A DNA stretch of 62,692 nucleotides. Origin: Nemertoderma westbladi. Lineage: Eukaryota; Xenacoelomorpha; Nemertodermatida; Nemertodermatidae. Position numbers and translations under genes: made by a program. The notes beneath the pieces are model-generated. The model made no database searches and was not told the DNA's origin. It worked only from the letters and a program-made list of their open reading frames with translations. Numbering within the stretch: position 1 is the first letter of the stretch; the number at the start of each line of letters is the position of its first letter. Of the stretch, positions 34,801 through 45,600 are shown piece by piece. Location of the stretch: NCBI GenBank assembly GCA_032718475.1, contig JAUCBJ010008127.1:1-62692 (forward strand), in the 5' to 3' direction.

Positions 34801-35022
34801 TTCTTAAGTAAAGAAGAAGAAGAATGGCCTCCTCATCTTACCACGGCAGAGATTAGACAGGCCAAGGGAGCGGAGAAAGTAACACAACAACTCAATCGCC
34901 CAGCTGGTCGTTTATGTTTACTGGAAAGAGACCGAAAACTGTCCGGAAACTATGGAAGGCAAGATACTCTTCCTACGACCACTTCCCTAATCCGACAAAT
35001 ATCTAGGGACTCCATAACGTAA
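31819..35022 (+). CDS. Gag-protease polyprotein of unit B with RT and integrase deleted in frame
   Basis: An uninterrupted frame of 1,067 codons. Residues 1-200 are proline/charge-rich with a helical end. About 295-490 is the Pao Gag domain (VKFNGDEMKWLPFNEYY, LRFLIKCLEG, DTLNIRYGN). Three zinc knuckles follow: C591-C594-H598-C603, a canonical CCHC at 624-637 (CYNCLRQGHQWRTC), and C643-C646 with H650/H655. The aspartic protease has DSGST at 767-771 and LIGQNAHE at about 873. At about residue 957 the protein jumps straight to the end of RNase H (QWRHC, PADIASRG). At about 1021 it jumps past the whole integrase to QQLNRPAG and the pol C terminus. Both joins keep the frame and are shared with unit C. 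The product could assemble and process particles but has no polymerase or integrase. The start at 31819 may not be the original one; the Gag N terminus is in the frameshifted segment just upstream. Confidence 0.88.
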   Translation: MQMMSRSTPKRQGYTSSEEGETTDPEGGGNRSRLSRHRKTSHRHKLPDLPPAVRRQLASTDLGSTEPTDQIIKVKRLPTIVDEPEIIRPVVPKTTPVLETPVLPELNSKFPLHSTTLPVPGRTVHENIPVLGTEREIKDLSPVVPRRPATMLATPASAVEWVEEGRRGMNLLLGQMQETVHQLKGTVRESRAELQEVQQSIALERDKLVNIQKGIPIPPVTLCQPVRSEVSHAQGVEPTRIYTASEVETPIANPIKGDYKPVVNNIPYRPDNDPRNLYTDNSILNNTMAQESFTRQMARTEARQAVKVGEIVKFNGDEMKWLPFNEYYKDSIQNSVLSNGEKLRFLIKCLEGPPKLMALKFIGHPDGLRQVWDTLNIRYGNKDNIAKYLYAKLVAPQKFLSSGIIEFSDEIQEICRQLDWLGKSHEYQSSMVIGAVVSTLPKGGVCTHWDKQVLYMNEQQRRGPTMADLMSFLDSEVKLQLIKQSREKTSENKVSEKPVSRRRVTPVCYTDDGESQASQEEDSGKDTAKSYYDNKTYKDVSKYKSRTSDRREQVTTTPPTSPKRIHGRKPEERTRVHNVTQGKVSNIKPKCALCDGPHRLSVCAEFLKKSLVDRREVMWDKRLCYNCLRQGHQWRTCYSDVKCAKCGAKHHILLHSEFERDNPSQVSEPELHVQFSDVNDTDQESEMEGFYTDEFSDANESCYLINTAVYRALTHEKDTDNEFPPTTFNRQTSWKPPTSNVGIREFPVVQVRVHGPNKSYIVNTLLDSGSTGTFIDQELAEDIFAGQPKFQTKLNMSGIMQVWKSTITADYYVGALSTPQDKLGAQSIRSVKLVAIKNLATTQVEPYNWDEDESIQQLKIPRFQTDYPGVQILIGQNAHEALETLEKRPAQPQPLQTYAVRTRVGWYFTGPSRRTLKERLPQQQVYQVKEWEVEISDVDDLTEGTPYSSDNDDINSNVDQWRHCLGTINPADIASRGATPQELIDTPGWLGGSDFLSKEEEEWPPHLTTAEIRQAKGAEKVTQQLNRPAGRLCLLERDRKLSGNYGRQDTLPTTTSLIRQISRDSIT

Positions 35023-36642
35023 TAACATATGGAGTGGGCGTGTGACTATATCATTTTATATTTGTTTTTATTTTATATTTATGTATGTATTATTATGTAA
35101 TTTTATTATAATCGTTTTATTTAATTTTATTTAGTAGAATGTTATTTTAGATTATTTAGTAGGTTAGTGCAATATATTAGTGTTTATTACGTAATTACAC
35201 ATAATATATATTTAGTGTGACGGCGAGAAATAATTCTTTCTTTTTCCTTACTGTCCGTATTATATTATAAATACGAGACTATAGTAAGATGACATGTCAG
35301 TACTTATTAAAGTACAATAAAGCTCCTACTATATTCAAGTATTATTGGTAGGCAGAGTATTAGGAATGCAAAGTTCAGATCCTCGTGTCTCGGCTAAACC
35401 AAGCTTTGGGTAGACCTTGGAAACGACTTGCCTCTTCGCACTGACATTGCTTCGTGCGATATTGCTCTCATACCATATATAATAATACATATAGTAGCGT
35501 GATGTCCCTATAACAGTAGCGTAAAACGCAAATAAATCTGTTAAAACTTTTGACCATCTGTAATTCTAGTCGATTAAGATATCGCGGCACCCACCGATAT
35601 ATTTGAAAGACAAATTCTAGAATCAGTGGTTAACGTCCCCAGACAAGTTCTGGAATAAATCGGTGCCTATCTTAAATATTAACTTAATATTTATTAAAAT
35701 CTGTAAAATTCAGATCCTTTAAAATTTCTAGTCAATTAAGATATCGCAGCACTTACCGATACTCTTAAAAGACAATTTTCATAGAATTAAGGATCCTATG
35801 TCCCCAGACCTGCTCTGGAATCAAATTGTGTCAATTGTACTATCAAATAATAAAATTCACGGGAATAAATTTAAATTCATATTTTAAATGAATTTCATAA
35901 ATTGTCATTTTGTGCAATTTATAACATTCCCAAAATTCCATTAATTAATAGATCATGGGAGCGGAGATTCATCCTATTGAGTGTATTAGAGTGCGAGAAT
36001 CTCCAACATATAGTCAATAGCCGATAAAATTAATAAAATCATGTATAAAGAGGATATTGACAATTAAAGAATTACTATTAAATAGCATTCCAGATCTGTA
36101 TGCATGAGAATTACCCTAATTCTACCGCTAGCTTTCCATAATGTCACTATAGCAACACCCACGCTAGAATTAGAAGCAAGTTAAAAGAACAATAGAAAGC
36201 TTGTCACATTGCATAGCATAGAGAATACATAGCACACTGTTAGTATCCAAAGATACACAGTAATAACGTGACATTCTGGAAGGCACTGACTAACGGACAA
36301 ATGGCCTGTATGTGTACAATTGGTGACAGTTGTGTGGAATTTGTGCGTTTATAGGTGAATGTTACTGCTAAAGTATGTTTACAGTAGCTAGTCGCAATTG
36401 TGAAAGTAGCCCAACTCTCCTATAGAAAGAACCTAAAGTGGATTCAAGCCTTTGGGACGGACAGTGGAGTGACTTGTGCCGGTTATCGTTGTCGTGATGT
36501 TGCTACATGTTGGCGTAAACACCGCGACGACGGTACATCGGCGCTGAGAATCCCACTGTCCGGGGGCAAAGAGAGGTAGGCAGCGACGTCCGCTCGCCTA
36601 AACATAAACTCATTTCGATATTGATAAACTCAGATAGCAGAT
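35023..36642 (+). other. Spacer block S, unit B
   Basis: Same organisation as 10813-12449 but somewhat more diverged than the A, C and D copies are from one another. Purine run and TGTGACTATATCATTTTATA at about 35030, AATAAA at 35316-35321, and a paired ATCGCGGCACCCACCGATAT / TCGCAGCACTTACCGATACT direct repeat. Ends at the ATG of the zinc-knuckle ORF. No gene seen. Confidence 0.65.
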
Positions 36643-38090
36643 ATGACGGAGTTGATAGAAGATGATCTTGGTATCAGGGAGCGATATACTCTACCTTTAC
36701 AAGCATTTGTGGATAGCTTGATACGCGGTGAAACCGATCCAACCATTATGGAGGACGATGGTCGTTATATCGAACCGCCGATGTCCCAAGAGCAACTTAC
36801 GCGTGAATTGGACTATCGAAAATTCACCGCTCGCTATACGCATCGTAATAGTACGTATATGGACTTCCTAACTACCGGCCATCCTATCGATTTACATGAT
36901 ACGGACGATGTAGACACCGAAAGGGAAATGGTTCTATTTAAATATCATACCCAGCGGAGTCGTAACTATAAACCGAGAATAGATCACGAAAATTCTATTC
37001 GTAACAGACTGGGAAGACGAACCAATATGCCTAGAATCTGAGGAGATTCAGCCTATCGCGCCCGGAACAGCGACAACGATTACATCCTAGAATGGTTTCA
37101 AGGTCCACAGTGTCTCACTGCGTACGACTATCGCCATGCCAACTATGTTTCTCGGCAACGTTGTCGGTTATGCGCATCGAGAGACCATGTTACGCCCATG
37201 GACACAAACGTCCGCTGTTCCTATTTCCACGAACAACCGGCGATGGAAATTTATTGTGCGTATTGCAGACTCAATAACTTGCACATTTTTTCGGTTGCCC
37301 TCAATTTATGACTCAATGTCACCATTGTCAACTAAAGGGACACGCCAGTTTCGATTGCCCTTTTAATCACGATTTGGAAAGCGTAGATGAAATGATCACA
37401 CTACGTTACATCAGAGCTTGGGAAGCGAATGCTGATTTACATTGTGATTCGCGCCATCGCTATTATCCTGGACGCGCTTACGAAGGAGTTTATGCGTTCC
37501 ATCCTTATCTATTCGCTTCTGTCGAACAGAAATCACGCATATCGAGTTACGAACTACTGAAGCGCGTCGGAGAATGTATTTCAACCAAGTTCGTACGCAA
37601 ATTTCTTAGGAGTGTTAATCCTAGCGACCTTCATTCCTATAACTTAATCAATTATATCCGTCAGGATCCGGGCTATGGAGACTTATTTGTTAACTCACAC
37701 CCCGAGTTACAGGAAGTATATCGACGGCCTTACGAATACAGAGCCCGCGAACGCGAGTTGGAAAGAACCATTAAACCCAGGAAGTTTCTGACTGCCTATG
37801 GTCCACCCACGGCTCTCGTTCAGACCACTCGTAAAGGACCCGTAAGAGCGGACGTCCTAAAACGCGCTCTAAAGGCTGTTAGACCCCTCTCTCCCGACGT
37901 TGATGTCAACCAACCCGGCACTTCGACCGGCGGATACACCGACCATAATCCTACACCCTCTGATGCAATCATATTGCACCCTTCACCCAGGAGTTATAGC
38001 CCTCCTTGTAAAGTGGCTCGCCCCAAAGAGAAAAAGACTCTGGCCAGCTTTAAAAAACTGCGTAAACGCCGTCCGCGCAAGAAAGACTAA
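36643..38090 (+). pseudogene. ZK-ORF copy B, nearly intact, zinc-knuckle middle
   Basis: The reading frame from ATG 36643 goes 132 codons to a TGA at 37039, continues in the same frame with no further stop to about 37290, then after one frameshift runs to TAA at 38090. It thus needs one stop and one indel to explain about 480 codons. The N terminus is acidic (LIEDDLG, then YIEPPMSQEQLTRELDYRKF). The middle has cysteine pairs CRLC, CAYC and a canonical CCHC knuckle (CHHCQLKGHASFDC), then a tyrosine-rich segment (RHRYYPGRAYEGVYAFHPY). The C terminus is highly basic (KKLRKRRPRKKD). These features suggest a nucleic-acid-binding accessory protein of the retroelement. I know of no family with this arrangement. 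N and C termini match copies A, C and D as far as those survive, but the middle does not match A or D. Confidence 0.62.
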
Positions 38091-39365
38091 CTGTTTAGAG
38101 TATTTACGTATATTAGAAACTGTGATTTTGTATATTTTATAGACTCAAATCCCATTTTCTGGGAGCGGTGTAAAAGCTTTTGTGGGATATAACTGGCCCT
38201 TTTGCTTTGCAATCCAGTTTCCCCCCAGGCGCTGGAATACTCTAAAAAGCTCTCTAACTCGAATGATGCAAAGCGACCGGCTGATTGGCTGATTTGTTAT
38301 ACGAGGGGCTCCTTGCTATGTTCTATCGGCCAACCAGAGCTATAGCAGCAGAGTATGCAACCAGGGCAACCGAGCGGAGTGACTCATTTTGTGTGTTGGC
38401 CAAGGGTTGCAAAAATCCTGATAGTTCGGCATTTAGATATTCGTGGAATTTGTGGAATCTGGTGCTCTGCCAATGAGAGCTATTCCTCTCTGTGTAAAAA
38501 GATACAGTCAGAGAGTTTTGACTCACTCTCTGTTGTGTTGTTTTCTATCTAGGCCAGGAACACCGGCTCTAGAGTCAATTCGTTTCAGACTTTAGAAGAA
38601 ACATTAGTAGGCTTAGATTATAGAGCGTATAACTGTTATCAGTTCAGTCTTACATTATCGGTTCAACATACATTATTATACTGCTATTTACTGTTGTCAT
38701 TGTTTGTATCAGTTGGTTGAATATTAATACTTGGAGAACATCTATAAAGAACCCAAATTTCCCAATTTTCTTGATACACTACAGGTTAGAGAGACGGGTT
38801 ACATATAGCGATTGCGACTTATATTGTTGTGGTTTGTAGTGAATTTAATGCTATTTGATAAGCACTACATGAGTCAGTTTCTGTTCTCTTTATATATGAT
38901 AAAATTCATTGACGGTCGGCAAATTAGTGAGCAGTATTGTGCGTTACCGGTAGTGTGCATGATTGTGGCTGATAACTAAGCATTTCCTAAAGAATGCGCC
39001 TCATACGTGAATCATAAGCCTTACCTACTTACCGTTGTGTTTAGTATAAGTCATATCTCTGTTTACCTAGATAGAGCGCCACGTCCTAAAGGAACTGTTA
39101 ATATTTCCCGAAAGTGAATAATATTAGTCAGAAATTATTTATTAACGATCAATCGAATAATACAGTAAGCTTACACTGCAATAACAATCTAAGCCCTCCG
39201 AATCCAGTCTCCCGGGTATATCCAGCGGGTGAATGGACGCGCACTAGGCTGGCTTCGGCTAATGTTGTGTTTATTGGTATTAAATACTTGTCATTTTCTA
39301 AAGTCTATTTATAAACCAAAAGACATATAAATTTTGGCAGGTTAAACTGCTAAAGGTCTTCAAAA

Positions 39366-40352
39366 GCACGTACACAGAGCAAGGTCAACCAAGCAGAGTG
39401 ATTCATCCTGTGTGTTGGCTAAGGGCTGCAAAAACCCGAATAGTTCGGCATTTCGACATTCGTGGACTCTGTGGAATATGGAACTCTGCCAATGAGAGCT
39501 TTTCCTCTTTGTGTTGAAAGCTACCTGCAACAGCTCACAGGGTTCAGTGTGTTGGTTTTTCCAGAGCCTAGAACATCGGCTATGGAATTATTCTGAATTA
39601 TTCCAACATTAGAACGGCTTTAATTATAAGAACACATAACTGTTACCGGTACGGTATGGTACCTACTGCTGTATTGCACATTATTTACTGCTATTTACTG
39701 TTTGTTATTAATTGTATCAGTTGTTTACATATTGTTATTTGGAGAATAACGATAAACGATCAGAAACCCCGATCTTCTTGATACACTAAGGTTAGAGAGA
39801 CCGGTTACATATAGCAATTGCGACTTATATTATCGTGGTTTGTAGTGAATTGAATGCTATTTTATAGGCCCTACAAATGTCGGTTGCTATTCTCTTTATA
39901 TATGATTAAAATCAGTGACTATCGGCAATTCAGTGTGCAGCGGTGTGCAATAGTCTGTATGTGCTTGTCCGCGTAACAAAGCATCTCCTAAAGAATGCGC
40001 CTTATGTGTAACTTATAATCCATTCCGTTGTGTTTAGTGTAAGCCATAGCTCTGTTTATATAGATAGAGCGCCACGTCCTAAAGGAACTGCTAATATTTC
40101 CCGAAAGTGAATGATATTTGTCAGGAATTATATTAACGATCAATCGAATAGTACGGTAGGCCTGCACCGCAATCAAATTAAAGCATCCGAATCCAGTCTC
40201 CCGGGTATATCCAGCGGGTGAATGGTCGCGCATAGACTGGCTTCGGCTAATGTTGGATTTATTTGTGTCAAATACTTGTCATAGGCTAAAGTCGATTTAT
40301 AACCTAGAAGACATATAGATTTGGCGGGTTAAACTGCCAAAGGTCTTAAAAG
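39366..40352. repeat. Second copy of a ~1-kb block L module
   Basis: Diverged direct repeat of 38355-39365 (shared CCCGGGTATATCCAGCGGGT, GAGCGCCACGTCCTAAAGGA, GGTTAAACTGC). Unit B has only one such module. The module reused in unit D (51635-52170) is nearly identical to this second copy, not the first. Confidence 0.88.
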
Positions 40353-40842
40353 CGTGAACAGTAACAGTTATTAATTCTGATTGCAGTGTAGGCAATAAAT
40401 AGAGTTTACTATTGTTCTGGTAAGAACAATAACGGTTATTGCTTCTTTATTGCCGTAAGCAATAAAGCTGAAGTACCGGTCGACCGGTAACCTGTAGGCC
40501 TAACTACCTAACCACCGGAACCGGTACTTACAGCAGTATACTGGTATAGGTACATCAGTATTATTTCGATTGTGATATATTGTATATTGTAGGCTGTTAG
40601 GGGATTAGGGATTGATCACCCCTTATTCCTTTGCATGGTTTACTTATTTCTGTCAGTTTTATTTACTAGTAGGCTAATATTGAGCAGAAGACGTGTAAGC
40701 CTGCTCAGATCGTACAGATAATTTGTGGGCTGGACTGTTGTCTGACTGTTGATAGGTCTGAACGGATTGCAGTGCATGTAGAGTGTATGTCCGATAAAGT
40801 GCCGGTTAGGAACGTATGGGCAGCTAGAGCTGTAAGGTAAAC

Positions 40843-40862
40843 CCCCCCCCCCCCCCCCCCCC
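40843..40862. repeat. Poly-C tract in block L (unit C)
   Basis: Twenty C in one ~300-bp repeat unit where the neighbouring unit (41147-41153) has seven and unit B has four or five. The allied position in unit D (52663-52681) has nineteen, showing common descent of the expanded form. Confidence 0.9.
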
Positions 40863-42645
40863 GAAAGAATAAGTCGTACTACTAGGTTAGAACGCATACT
40901 AACTAACCATTTCGGAGTCTGCATGTCCTGTAGTTTATTTAGGCTTGATAGTAGTCTGCCAGCGTTTGGTCTGTACTTTGTTTGTGTAGTCTGTACAGGT
41001 ACCGTAATATTTCTTATTCAGATAATTTATAGGCTAGATTGTTGTCTGGCTGTTGTTAGGTCTGAAGAGATTGTGGTATGTGTAGAGTGTATGTCCGATA
41101 AAGTGCCGGTTAGGAAAGTAGGGGCATCTAGAGCTGTAAGGTAAATCCCCCCCGAAAGAATAAGTCGTACTACTCGGTTAGAACGCATACTAACTAACCA
41201 TTTCGGAGTCTGCACATACTGTAGTTTATTTAGGCTTGATAGTAGTCTGCCAGCGTTTGGTTTGTATTTTGTTTGAGTAGTTTGTACGGGTAGCGTAATA
41301 TTTATTATTCAGAGTTTATGCGATTATTCGCAACATTCATAACCCCAAGTTTATTCTCACAGTAATTGTGCTTGTTATACATACCGTTATAGTTAAATTA
41401 ACCCCGGTACTACATAAGGGCTGCTTGGCGTAGGTAAAGACTGGTGATTTTGTGCCCCGGTCACTCCAGCAGATGCCGTGGTTCCTTTAGCTGTACAAGT
41501 ATTTCTAACTGCTAGTTATTTGTTGTACAAGTACTTGTACCTAATTTGGGGTTTAGTGTACAGTGCTTTCCGAAGGTAATTAGTGTGTAGGCAGTATATT
41601 TGTGTTGTAAAGTGGTTAATAGGCACGTTGGCTCTGGTAGGCCGCGGTAATTAACTTCCAGGTAGGGACACTCCGTGATACATAACGTAGTACTTATAGC
41701 GATACGGCTATAAGTCGTCAGACGGTGGTATTTTTCCTATCTGGACAACGTAATATATTTACTACTGGTTTATTATTTTCAAATACCGTAATATCCTGTC
41801 CGTTGTAATAACCAGATTTTCTAACCCTTTGTTAGGCTGGTTTGTAGATTCCCTGTAAAATTACCCTAAAAATTCGTATTTGTAATTTTTGTGTTTATTT
41901 AGAGATGGTAATCTCACCCCGAATTGTACGTAATTTGTAGTATTAAGTAACTTAGGTAAATTAGAATTATTTGTTTTAGTGTCCAACAAGTAGCACTTCA
42001 CTGAGAGCGCACAGCTTCTGTGTAGTGACTCCTCCCCAGAAATAATAACATTTATTTCAAATATTGACAAAAACCCATTAAAACGGGTATATATATTATA
42101 AATCAACTCAAACGATTTATAAATAGTAGGCCTGCCATACAACAACTAGGTCTCAATATCAGTTGGACTACTGCTCAAATAACGGTAATAAAGTAAGTTA
42201 AAGTAACCAAGTAACCCCTAAAATTCAGAAATTCAATTATTCTAAAATAATTGATATACCGGTATTTACAATAGGCTTATTATATTTATTTCTATAAATT
42301 TAGGCGGCAATTATACCGGTATTCTGTAATTAATTCTAGTCCATAATTATACTTATATATACTATAAGTGTAAGCTGTATACCGGTATTCACGATAGGCC
42401 TATTATATATTTATATATATTTGTGCTGAAATTACATACCGGTATTCTGTGACAAATCTAGTCAGTAATAATACTTATATATATACTATAAGTGTATACC
42501 GGTATTCTAATATATTGTGTATATATATTAAGTTGCACTGAGTGACGATATCAGTAATTAATTACTAGGCTAATAGTTGATACTGAATTACTAGACTTGC
42601 TTTAACTGTAATATAGCAGTAGGCATTCAACTGTACAAATCTAAT

Positions 42646-45600
42646 ATGTCTGACACAAAACGGGCACTGTCAGATAGTCTTTTGAAAGGTGTTAGAATGA
42701 GTCTTCGACTTGGACAGTGTCTTGAAAGGATAGAAGACAGAAAAGAAGCGGAAAGAAAAGTAGCAGCGGCAGAAGTGGAAAGAAAAGCGGCAGAGGCAGT
42801 GACAGAAGCAGAACGGAAGGCGTCTGAAGCGACTACCCAACTAGAGCTGGAAAACCTTCAGGCGAAACAAGATTACTTGAAGAAACAAACCAGAAGACAG
42901 GGATTTGCCTCCTCCGATGAAGGTGATATAAGAGATCCCGAAGGTAGAGGTAATAAATCTCGTTCAAGCGGACGTAGACGGATGCTCAAGTGGACGGTAC
43001 CTCCTGAGGTGAGAATGCAACTGGATAGTGTAGACTATCCAGTGTATTACAGAACTCGCTGTGGTACAGAACCCACAGACCAAATTATTACAGTAGAAAG
43101 ACTCCCTACTATAGTAGATGAGCCTGAAATAATTAGGCCTGTTCTCGAAGCCACCCCTTCGGTGATAGAGACACCTGTACTCCCAGAACCTACCTCTAAA
43201 TTCCCTTTGCACAGCACGAAACTACCTGTGCCCAGTAGGACTGTTCCCGAGTCCGAACCCATCCTGGACGCCGAGCGAGATATCAAGAATTTATCGCCCG
43301 TCGTCTCTCGCTTGCCCGCTACTACGTTGGCGACTCCCGCTTCGGCGGTCGAGTGGGTAGCTGAGGGACGACGGGAGATGGGTCTCCTGCTCGGGCAGCT
43401 GAGGGAACATTGTAAATGTTCCTCCCAGCAGGTCCGGGAGTTGGAAGGGACTGTTCAGCAGTTAAAGGGAGCAGTAAGAGAGGGTAGGTTAGCGTTGCAA
43501 GAAGTGCAGCAAAGTATCGCGTTAGAACGCGATAAGTTAGTAAATTTACAAAAGGGTATACCACCACCCTCTGTAACAATGTGTCAACCTGTTAGGTCTG
43601 AAGTATTTCATGCGCAAGGTGTGGAGCCTACACGCATCTATACTGCTAGTGAAGTAGAAACTCCTATAGTAAACCCTATTAAGGGTAATTATAAACCTGT
43701 TGACAGTGATATTCCATATAGACTTGATAATAATCCGAGAAATTTATATACCGATAACTCGATATTAAATAATACGATGGCCCAAGAAAGTTTTACGCGT
43801 CAAATGGCTAGAACCGAAGCCCGTCAAGCGGTAAAGATGGGAGAGATCGTCAAGTTCAATGGAGATGAGATGAAATGGTTACCTTTTAATGAATATTACA
43901 AAGATAACATACAGAACTCCGTGTTATCTAACGGAGAAAAGCTTAGATTCCTCATCGAGTGCTTGGAAGGATCTCCCAAGTTAATGGCGTTAAAGTTTAT
44001 TGGACATCCAGATGGATTAAGACAAGTTTGGGATACACTAAACATCAGGTATGGTAATAGGACTAACATAGCTAGGTATTTATATGCGAAATTAATGGCG
44101 CCCCGAAAGTTTCTTAGCAGCGGGATTATAGAGTTTTCCGACGAGATTCAAGAGATCTGTAGACAACTAGATTGGTTAGGTAAGTCTCATGAATACCAGA
44201 ATTCTATGGTTGTAGGAGCCTTAGCATCTACTTTGCCCAAGGGTGGAGTAGGTACACGCTGGGACAAGAAAGTGTTATATATGATGGAACAACAACGAAG
44301 AGACCCTACCATGGCTGATCTCATGTCATTCTTAGATGGAGAGGTAAAATTACAGCTCCTAAAGCAGTCCAGAGAGAAGACACCGGAAAATAAGGTAAGT
44401 GAGAAACCCGTTTCTAGGAGAAAGGTAATACCAGTGTGTTATACAGACGACGGCGAAAGCCAGGCTTCTCAAGAGGAAGACAGCGGGAAAGACACTGAAA
44501 GATCTTACTATGACAACAAAGCGCCTAAGGACGTAAGTAAATTCAAGTCTCGAACCAATGACAGGAGAGAACAGGTAAGAAAAACTCCTCCTACGTCTCC
44601 TAAGAGAATTCATGTAAGAAAGCCCGAGGAAAGAACGAGTGTGCACAACGTTACCCAAAGTAAGGTAAGTAACATCAAACCAAAATGTGTGCTGTGTGAC
44701 GGGCCCCACCGTTTAAGTGCGTGTGATGAATTCCTGAGGAAATCACTAAAGGACAGACGTGAAGTCATGTGGGATAAGCGGTTGTGTTATAATTGCCTCA
44801 GACGAGGACACCAACGGCGAACCTGTTACTCCGACGCAAGGTGTGCAAAGTGCGGCGCAAAACATCATATCTTGTTGCACACTGAATTCGATCGAAACAG
44901 CCCGAGTCAGGTAAGTGAGTCCGAACTACATGTCCAATTCAGTGATGTGAACGACACTGACCAAAGTTCTGAGATGGAAGGATTCTATACGGACGAATTC
45001 TCCGACGAAAACGAATCCTGTTACCTGATAAATACCGCAGTGTATCGAGCACTTACGTATGAAAAGGACACCGACAGCGAGCTCCCCCTAACTACTTCTG
45101 ACCGACAACCATCTTGGAAAGCACCAACTTCCAATGTAGGAATCCGAGAATTTCCTGTAGTGCAATTAAGGGTCCACGGACCTAAAAGGAGTTATATAGT
45201 GAACGCCCTCCTTGACTCCGGTAGCACAGGAACATTCATCGACAAAGAACTAGCCGAAGACATCTTTGCTGGACAACCCAAGTTCCGAACTAAGTTAAAC
45301 ATGTCAGGAATTATGCAGGTTTGGAAATCTACAGTAATAGCGGATTATTATGTAGGTGCGTTGTCCACCCCCCAGGATGAACTAGGAGAACATAGTATAA
45401 GGTCAGTAAAAATGGTGGCGATAAAGAACTTCGCTACCAGCCAAGTAGAACCTTATAACTGGGATGAGGACGATTCCACCCAGCAGCTTAATATACCTAG
45501 ATTCAACACAGATTACCCTGGAGTGCAAATACTCATCGGCCAAAATGCGCATGAAGCGCTTGAGACATTGGAGAAACGGCCTGCTCAACCGCAACCACTA

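Larger units (their letters stand above)
38091..42645 (+). promoter_or_regulatory. Block L, unit C, with an extra 1-kb internal duplication
   Basis: TGTAAAAGCTTTTGTGGG at 38169 follows CTGGGAGCGG. Sequence is nearly identical to unit B block L to about 39365. There a second diverged copy of the preceding 1 kb begins (period about 1,006: ACATATAGC at 38801 and 39807) and runs to about 40350, after which alignment to unit B resumes. TTTATATA lies at 38889-38896. Poly-C tract at 40843-40862. ATACCGGTATTC-type motifs at 42257-42510 precede the gag ATG at 42646. No gene seen. Confidence 0.62.

Noticed and set aside
40923-41144. Small cysteine-rich ORF conserved at 52742-52963
   Set aside because: It sits inside a duplicated non-coding repeat of block L; conservation is that of the DNA, and the sister repeat in unit B does not keep the frame.
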